DNA from: an uncultured Treponema sp.
Lineage (GTDB): Bacteria > Spirochaetota > Spirochaetia > Treponematales > Treponemataceae
DNA length: 64,000 nt
NCBI GenBank assembly: GCA_946411505.1
Contig: CAMKEG010000007.1
Coordinates: 62,001-126,000, forward strand
Reading direction: 5' to 3'
The notes under the pieces are model-generated. The model was given only the letters and a program-made list of their open reading frames with translations. It was not told where the DNA came from and did not search any database. The position numbers and the translations under genes are program-made. Shown in pieces: positions 62,516 through 64,000 of the stretch; the first letter of the stretch is position 1, and each line of letters starts with the position of its first letter.

Positions 62516-63742
62516 ATGAATAGTGAACCAAGCGGAAAAGCGGCGCTCGTTTTGGCTAACGGGCTTGTTTTTGAAGGCATTGGCTTTGGCGCCCAGTCAT
62601 GCGCCATCGGCGAGGCGGTTTTTGCCACCGGAATGACCGGCTGCATAGAAACCCTGACCGACCCCAGTTATTACGGGCAAATCATCGCCCAGACTTTTCC
62701 GCTTGTAGGAAATTACGGAATCATTCCTTCCGACTACGAAAGCTCAAAAATTCACGCAAAAGCCTACATCGTCCGCGACCCCTGCGACCAGCCCAGCAAC
62801 TTTAGATGCCAAAAGACCTTGGACCAGTTCCTTAAGGAAAACGGCGTTCCTGGCCTTTGCGGAATCGACACCCGCGCGCTTACAAAAGTTTTGCGCGAGG
62901 CCGGCGTGATGAACGCGATGCTTGTAAGCGGAGACAGCCCCGAAGCCCAAGAGGCCTTTGCCGCGCTTAAGGACGACAAAAAAAAGGCCGCGCTCTTGGA
63001 AAAAATCAAGGCCTACAAAATCCAAAACGCCGTTCAAAGCGTCAGCCTTGACGCCGACAAAATAGAAAAATCAGCCGACCAAGTTTTCGCCGAGTCGGCC
63101 CAATACCGCGCCGTTCCCGTCCGTTCCGACGGAACTAAAGTCAACAGCCAAGAAGAGGCGATGAAGGCCGGGCGCGGCAAAAAAGTCGTCCTTTGGGACT
63201 TTGGCGCCAAGGCCAACATCCGCCGCGAGCTTTTAAAGCGCGGTTTGGAAGTTAAAACCGTAAAGAGCGGGGCCAGCGCGGCCGAAATCTTGGCCTTGAA
63301 TCCCGACGGAATAATGCTTTCCAACGGTCCCGGAGATCCCGCCGAAAACGTTGGAATAATAGAAGAGTTGAAAAAGATTTTGGACAAAAAAATTCCTCTT
63401 TTTGGAATTTGCCTGGGCCACCAAATTTTGGCGCTGGCCAAGGGAGCCAAAACCTCAAAGCTCAAATACGGCCACCGAGGCGCCAACCAGCCGGTAAAGC
63501 GCCTTTCCACGGGCCGCGTCTACATTTCAAGCCAAAACCACGGCTACGCGGTTGAGGCCCAAAGCCTTCCCGCTTGCGCAAAGGAAACTTTTGTCAACAC
63601 AAACGACCAAACCAACGAGGGCGTCGCCTACACCGATTGCCCGGCCTTTAGCGTTCAGTTCCACCCGGAGGCGGCGTCGGGACCCTTGGACACCAGCTTT
63701 TTGTTTGACGAGTTTGTTGACCTAATCAACGGCAAGCGCTAG
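62516..63742 (+). CDS. carA: Carbamoyl-phosphate synthase small (glutaminase) subunit
   Basis: CarA hydrolyses glutamine to feed ammonia to CarB. The start MNSEPSGKAAL at 62516 gives 408 residues, slightly longer than the usual 360-390. It has an N-terminal domain (LANGLVFEGIGFGAQSCAIG, VFATGMTGCIETLTDPSYYG, GIDTRALTKVLREAG) and a GATase domain: LFGICLGHQILALAKG with nucleophile Cys299, and SVQFHPEAASGP with the His-Glu pair. An earlier frame at 62378 is rejected because it covers the promoter and a repeat fragment. carB is not in view. The leader is predicted to be only a few bases. Confidence 0.95.
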   Translation: MNSEPSGKAALVLANGLVFEGIGFGAQSCAIGEAVFATGMTGCIETLTDPSYYGQIIAQTFPLVGNYGIIPSDYESSKIHAKAYIVRDPCDQPSNFRCQKTLDQFLKENGVPGLCGIDTRALTKVLREAGVMNAMLVSGDSPEAQEAFAALKDDKKKAALLEKIKAYKIQNAVQSVSLDADKIEKSADQVFAESAQYRAVPVRSDGTKVNSQEEAMKAGRGKKVVLWDFGAKANIRRELLKRGLEVKTVKSGASAAEILALNPDGIMLSNGPGDPAENVGIIEELKKILDKKIPLFGICLGHQILALAKGAKTSKLKYGHRGANQPVKRLSTGRVYISSQNHGYAVEAQSLPACAKETFVNTNDQTNEGVAYTDCPAFSVQFHPEAASGPLDTSFLFDEFVDLINGKR

Positions 63743-63751
63743 AATAGAAGA

Positions 63752-64000
63752 ATGGACGCAAAAGAAAAACTTTTAATTTGGAAAACTGTTATCGCATTGC
63801 AGGCTGTTGACGCTCTAAAAACTTCCGCAAAGGTGATTGAAATTGCCAAGCAAAATATCGAAGGGACGATTTCTGACGACGCCCTGCTTGGCGAATGCGA
63901 GAGCTTGAAGAATCCGGCCGACGTCGTCGCCGTTAGAATGTTCGTGAACATCATTCAAAAGCAGTTCAGCCTTTCGCAGTTTGAGTTAGTGCAAATACGC
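63752..64000 (+). CDS. Unknown protein, C-terminus beyond the window
   Basis: The ATG at 63752 opens a frame of 83 codons that runs off the right edge. The first residues MDAKEKLLIWKTVIALQAVD and the following VIEIAKQNIEGTISDDALLG are helical and charged. The segment resembles short antitoxin-like or Fic-associated helices, but the diagnostic Ser/Thr is not at the expected place, so I do not assign a family. It starts 9 bases after the carA stop, with a weak AGAAG before the ATG. Confidence 0.5.
   Translation, partial: MDAKEKLLIWKTVIALQAVDALKTSAKVIEIAKQNIEGTISDDALLGECESLKNPADVVAVRMFVNIIQKQFSLSQFELVQIR

Noticed and set aside
62378..63742. 454-residue version of CarA
   Set aside because: The first 46 residues do not resemble CarA and overlap the predicted promoter and a repeat fragment.

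Overview
The window comes from a Treponema-like spirochaete. The strongest marker is a 286-residue periplasmic-type flagellin FlaB (12374..13234) behind a sigma-28-type promoter. Spirochaete-typical lipoproteins, an adjacent TIGR03545/TIGR03546-type pair and a MoxR/Bat operon agree with this. The sequence is almost entirely chromosomal housekeeping DNA with tight operons. No insertion sequence, phage, CRISPR array or rRNA was seen. Species cannot be named from this alone.

Layout. 1-6.6 kb: edge-truncated cysteine hydrolase, PcrA/UvrD helicase behind a YafQ-type toxin-antitoxin pair, two small membrane-associated genes and a lipoprotein with a zinc-protease signature. 6.8-13.3 kb: tRNA-Asn, dnaX-ebfC-recR, ybaK, a (p)ppGpp synthetase whose hydrolase site looks dead, and flaB. 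13.3-22.4 kb, minus strand: acyltransferase, GT8 glycosyltransferase, oligopeptide-binding protein, two spirochaete-type unknowns, metF, an RqcH-like protein and a HepT/MntA toxin-antitoxin pair. 22.4-31.4 kb, plus strand: a surface lipoprotein with a G9 tract in its signal peptide, the TIGR03546/03545-type pair, a Na+/solute symporter, fliS and an flgN-like gene, and a purine permease. 31.5-33.7 kb: small membrane protein, lspA, mntP-like, DJ-1-like. 33.8-37.9 kb: a three-gene signalling module (receiver protein, hybrid kinase, PHP phosphatase). 37.9-46.4 kb: dksA-like, infA, J-protein, smr and a seven-gene MoxR/Bat-type operon. 46.5-64 kb: aminotransferase with solute-binding lipoprotein, a sigma-28-type small gene, a structured non-coding RNA, endonuclease-like lipoprotein, formyltransferase, a Gld-type ABC operon, FAD oxidoreductase, Bax-inhibitor-1-like protein, DHH phosphoesterase, ROK regulator and carA.

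Genes that work together. dnaX-ebfC-recR is a replication and repair operon with overlapping stops and starts. flaB, fliS and the 49202..49588 gene carry sigma-28-like promoters and so may form one late-flagellar regulon. MoxR, DUF58, BatA, BatB/C and a BatD-like protein form a coupled envelope-stress operon. The Gld-type ATPase, the permease/GldG fusion and the DUF4340-like protein form an ABC system of unknown substrate.

Three unexpected patterns stand out. First, many genes without a Shine-Dalgarno have a good -35/-10 promoter whose -10 box ends only 6-8 bases before the start codon, which predicts leaderless mRNAs. Second, the mntA-hepT antitoxin-toxin operon and the G9-tract lipoprotein are transcribed divergently from promoters that share one self-complementary -35 hexamer. 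Third, intergenic gaps hold two families of GC-rich nested-palindrome elements, one copy with perfect 21-bp terminal inverted repeats. All functions are read from motifs by eye; no database search was possible.
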